DNA of 64,000 nucleotides from Gossypium raimondii (lineage: Eukaryota; Streptophyta; Magnoliopsida; Malvales; Malvaceae): NCBI RefSeq assembly GCF_025698545.1, contig NC_068570.1:60338690-60402689 (forward strand), read 5' to 3'. The notes under the pieces were generated by a model, which saw nothing but the letters and a program-made list of their open reading frames with translations, did no database searches and was not told the origin of the DNA. Below, piece after piece: positions 60,967 to 64,000 of the stretch. Both the position numbers and the translations under genes were made by a program. Numbering within the stretch: the first letter of the stretch is position 1; the number at the start of each line of letters is the position of its first letter.

Positions 60967-61260
60967 GATTGATTCCACTCATCTTGTAATATATATATTA
61001 ATTCGAAATCTAAAACTGCTTTTATGCTTTTTGAACATCATGCTTCGGATTTTTCTGTTTTTTCATAAAGAATCTTGTATTCTGTACACATTTAAGTTTT
61101 GTGCTATTGTTAATTTTCCCTATTCCGCTTGGAGGATATCCCTACCATATCCCTATTCTGATTGGTTCCACTCATCTTGTAATATATATTAATTCGAAAT
61201 CTGAAACTGAATTTATGTTTTTTGAACATCATGCTTCGGCTTTCTCTCTTTTAATTTAAT
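60967..61260 (+). repeat. 193-bp partial tandem duplication
   Basis: GATTGATTCCACTCATCTTG at 60967 recurs as GATTGGTTCCACTCATCTTG at 61160, followed in both by TAATATATAT, ATTAATTCGAAATCT and GAACATCATGCTTCGG. Related sequence is at 46150-46260. Confidence 0.85.
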
Positions 61261-61684
61261 GTTTATGGCTTTTCACTTGTATTTTTGGGTTTATGGTTTT
61301 GATGTTTAGAAATTGCTGTTTTGCTATGTGTTTGAAATTTATTGATGTGTCCTGTGACTTAATATATGAACAGAAAACATTTAACATTTAATTATTGTTT
61401 TTTCAATAAAGTTTACAATAACTGAAATGTCCTTAATGTAAACTCCTTTATATTAATTGATAAACCAGCTCCGATCCTATTTAATATTTATAAAAATATT
61501 TTTGGAAGTATTTTATGTAATTGTTTTGCAGCAATTTACATAATGCATATATTGTGTATTTATTTCAAATAGTTTTCCATTCTTAATAGAAACATGGCAG
61601 TGATATTACATTATAATTTCTGAGGGAATAAGAAAACAGTACTCCGAATATATTGTGAATTTAAGGGCCCTTTGATATTTAATT

Positions 61685-61830
61685 TTCTACTTTATTCTGG
61701 TGGATGGATATTCCGGGATATCCCAACATGGAATAAGGTATTCTTGGGATATCCCTGTCAAATCCCGCCCCGGTTTGGTATATTTATCTACGGATTTTGA
61801 TGTTTTAGTGGCCGGTTCAGATTTTTATCA
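61685..61830 (+). repeat. GGATATCC minisatellite cluster 7
   Basis: Short cluster (GGATATTCCGGGATATCCC, TTGGGATATCCCTGTC) with the companion CCCGCCCCGGTTTGG and GCCGGTTCAGATTTTTA blocks. Confidence 0.8.
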
Positions 61831-62244
61831 TTCTTTCTATTTTTTTCTGTTTTGTCGTAAAGATTCTTAATGAAAAATTAGATTTGTAGTACACAATATA
61901 TCTTAAGTAGTGTTTTCCTATTCCCTCAAAAAATATAATGCATTCAAACGTGGAGAATTTTCGGTTTCTAATAGTGTTTGAAATTTATTGATGTGGCCTG
62001 TGACTTTGTTGTTTTTGTTTTATTCTGTTATTACGATTTTCTAACTAAGAGGACCAAATTTTAAAAAAGGTGTAAAAAAAAATTGTCAGATACAAATAAT
62101 ATGTGAAACGAAAACATGTGACTTTTAACTATTATTTTTTCAATAAAGTCTACAATAACTGTGAACCCATTATATTTTTTGAGAGAATAAGAAAACAGTT
62201 GATAGATTATGCCCTTTGATAATTAATTTTCTACTTTATCCTGT

Positions 62245-62575
62245 TGGAGGGCTATTTCGGGGATATCCCAAGCTGAATTAAGCTATGTCGCGGAAATACC
62301 AACTTGATTTAAGGTATTCTGGGGATATCCCATTCAAATCCCGTCCCGGTTCAGTATTTTATTGCCGGATTTTGATGGTTTAGAGGCCGGTTCAGACTTT
62401 TTTCGAGTTTGGACCGGGCAACCTGCCATGGTAATTCCAGCTCGGGATATCCTATTCCACGGATATCCCGGTTTAGGTTTATTCCATTCCACTCATATCC
62501 CGGTTTAGGTTTATTCCATTCCACGCATATCCCGGTTTGGATTTATTCTATTCTTTGCATATCCCGGCTTGGGTT
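62245..62575 (+). repeat. GGATATCC minisatellite cluster 8, abutting the telomere-like tract
   Basis: Companion block (GTCCCGGTTCAGTATTTTAT, GGCCGGTTCAGACTTTTT, GGACCGGGCAACCTGCC), then ATATCC motifs spaced 32 bases apart at 62463, 62495, 62527 and 62559, with units like CATATCCCGGTTTAGG then TTTATTCCATTCCAC. The last unit reads CCCGGCTTGGGTTTAAGGG and passes without a break into TTTAGGG repeats. Confidence 0.93.
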
Positions 62576-63835
62576 TAAGGGTTTAGGGTTTGGGGTTTGG
62601 GGTTTTAGGGTTTGGGGTTTGGGGTTTGGGGTGTCAGGTGTCGGGTGTCGGGTGTAGGGTTTAGGGTTTAGTGTTAAGGGTTTAGGATTTAGGGTTTAAG
62701 GGGTTAGGGGGTTAGGGTTTAAGGGTTTAAGGGGTTAGAGGGTTAGGGGGTTTGGGTTTAGGGTTTAGGTTTAGGTTTAGGTTTAGGTTTAGGTTTAGGT
62801 TTAGGTTTAGGTTTAGGGTTTAGGGGTTTAGGGTTTAGGGTTTAGGGTTTAGGGTTTAGGGTTTAGGGTTGGGGTTTAGGGTTTGGGGTTTGGGGTTTGG
62901 GGTTTAGGGTTTGGGGTTTGGGGTTTGGGGTTGTAGGGTTTGGGGTTTGGGGTTGTAGGGTTTGGGGTTGTAGGGTTCGGGGTTCGGGGTTCGGGGTTTG
63001 GGTTTTTAGGGTTTAGGGTTTAGGTTTAGGTTCAGGTTCTAGGGGTTTAGGTTTGGTTGAGTTTTGGGTTGAGGGGTTGGGGGTTTGGTTGGGTTTTGGG
63101 TTGAGGTTTGAGGTTTAGGGTTTAGGGGGTTTAGGGTTTAGGGTTCGGGGGTTTAGGGTTTAGGGTTTTAAGGTTAGGGTTTTAGGGTTTAGGGTTTAGG
63201 GTTTTGAGGTTAGGGTTTTAGGGTTTTAGGGTTTAGGGTTTAGGTTTAGGTTTAGGGTTTAGGGTTTAGGGTTTGGGGTTTGGGGTTTGGGGTTTGGGTT
63301 TAGGGGTTTGGGGTTTGGGGTTTTGGGTTTAGGGTTTGGGGTTTTTGGGGTTTTGGGTTTAGGTTTGAGGTTTAGGGTTTAGGGTTTAGGTTTAGGTTTA
63401 GGTTTAGGTTTAGGTTTAGGTTTAGGTTTAGGTTTAGGTTTAGGTTTTAGGGTTTAGGTTTAGGGTTTAGGTTTAGGGTTTAGGTTTTAGGGTTTAGGGT
63501 TTAGGTTTGGGGTTTGGGGTTTAGGGGTTTGGGGTTTGGGTTTGGGGGGGTTTGGGGTTTGGGGTTTGGGGTTTGGGGTTTGGGGTTTGGGGTTTGGGGT
63601 TTGGGGTTTGGGGTTTGGGGTTTGGGGTTTGGGGTTTGGGGTTTGGGGTTTGGGGTTTGGGGTTTGGGGTTTGGGGTTTGGGGTTTGGGGTTTGGGGTTT
63701 GGGGTTTGGGGTTTGGGGTTTGGGGTTTGGGGTTTGAATCCAAAGGGTTTGAGGGTTTGGGGTTTGGGGTTTGATAAAGGGGTTTGCCAGGTATTTGGGG
63801 TTTGGGGTTTTAAACGGGGTTGGGGTTTGGGGTTT
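62576..63835 (+). repeat. Telomere-like repeat tract (TTTAGGG and variants)
   Basis: About 1.26 kb of plant-telomere-type repeats with the G-rich strand reading to the right, as at a right chromosome end. It is a mosaic: canonical TTTAGGG runs (for example 62820-62870), hexamer TTTAGG runs (62758-62815 and about 63380-63450), GGGTGTC-type variants (62630-62655), and a nearly perfect block of about 26 TTTGGGG heptamers (about 63552-63737). Unique plant sequence follows, so it is interstitial in this sequence. Long open frames across it are products of the repeat. Confidence 0.95.
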
Positions 63836-63860
63836 AGGGATTAAATCAAATTTTTATATT

Positions 63861-64000
63861 GGTTCTTTTGTCAAACTACACACCTATTACCCAATATTTT
63901 GATCTTCTAATTGTGTTGATTAATTTAATGATACTAAGATTCCATGCCAAAAATCAGATAAAGGGTTTCCTACGATTATTTATATAACATGTACACTGCA
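63861..64000 (+). repeat. Exact copy of AGD12 intron segment 6447-6586
   Basis: 140 of 140 bases match. The 25 bases just before it (GGGATTAAATCAAATTTTTA and on) also resemble 6108-6131, with the 6132-6446 stretch missing between them. The copy continues past the window edge. Confidence 0.97.

Noticed and set aside
62576-63835. Reading the tract as the true chromosome end
   Set aside because: Non-telomeric sequence follows it in the window, the units are heterogeneous, and it may have arisen from the minisatellite tail.
63501-63844. Long overlapping frames rich in Gly-Phe-Trp or Pro-Lys-Gln on both strands
   Set aside because: They arise because a 7-base repeat without stops is open in several frames. 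They carry no independent evidence of being genes.
1-64000. tRNA or rRNA genes
   Set aside because: No cloverleaf with A and B boxes or rRNA-like stretch was noticed by eye. A dedicated scan was not possible.

Overview
The window looks like nuclear DNA of a eudicot plant, most likely a Malvaceae species such as cotton (Gossypium). Genes are split by short AT-rich GT-AG introns, long stretches are AT-rich, and there are degenerate LTR and LINE retroelements. One LTR-like fragment (about 9.4-12.5 kb) carries the ACACGG/CGTGTG-rich motifs I associate with cotton Gypsy-type LTRs. A plant-type telomere-like tract (TTTAGGG and variants) lies at 62.58-63.84 kb. No bacterial operon, CRISPR array, tRNA or rRNA gene was seen. 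Exon limits were set by hand from splice signals, reading frame and remembered family sequences. No alignment was run.

Left part (1-17 kb), ordinary gene space. It holds the last three exons of a eugenol/isoeugenol-synthase-like reductase (+, ends 728), a complete-looking eight-exon ArfGAP-C2 gene of the AGD12 type (-, 3324-7795), and a complete-looking eight-exon MBOAT lysophospholipid acyltransferase of the LPCAT1 type (-, 13291-16764). LTR and LINE remnants separate them.

Middle and right part (17-62.5 kb), an accessory region of repeats and broken gene pieces. A LINE plus LTR segment (17340-18836) recurs inverted at 27254-28730. The broken or partial genes are a DBR1 lariat-debranching pseudogene (-, 22690-25366) with a single-exon copy on + (51859-51969), a small probably mitochondrial protein gene with a premature stop (37334-37951), two exons of an acyl-ACP synthetase (42469-42688), two exons of a RING-type E3 (50697-51030), a pentatricopeptide-repeat pseudogene (54693-56062) and an organellar valyl-tRNA synthetase fragment with a duplicated KMSKS exon (56118-57285). 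Two recurring modules tie the region together. One is a leader: a pyrimidine-rich stretch ending in an exon-like segment and a donor close to TTTCAG|GTATGAAT. The other is a GGATATCC minisatellite with a 31-32 bp period beside CCGGTTC motifs. Leaders lie on the - strand left of about 32 kb and on the + strand to the right. Several anchors appear in mirrored order (20-32 kb against 47-54 kb), so the region looks like a decayed large inverted duplication with further local duplications.

Right end. The last minisatellite cluster runs directly into about 1.26 kb of telomere-like repeat. After it, the final 140 bases (63861-64000) are identical to 6447-6586 inside an AGD12 intron, in the same orientation and 57,414 bp away. 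This is either a very recent segmental duplication or an assembly join at the repeat, and it is the most important point to check. The genes do not form one pathway. The coherent story is a gene-poor, repeat-driven region that collects and breaks gene fragments next to intact genes.
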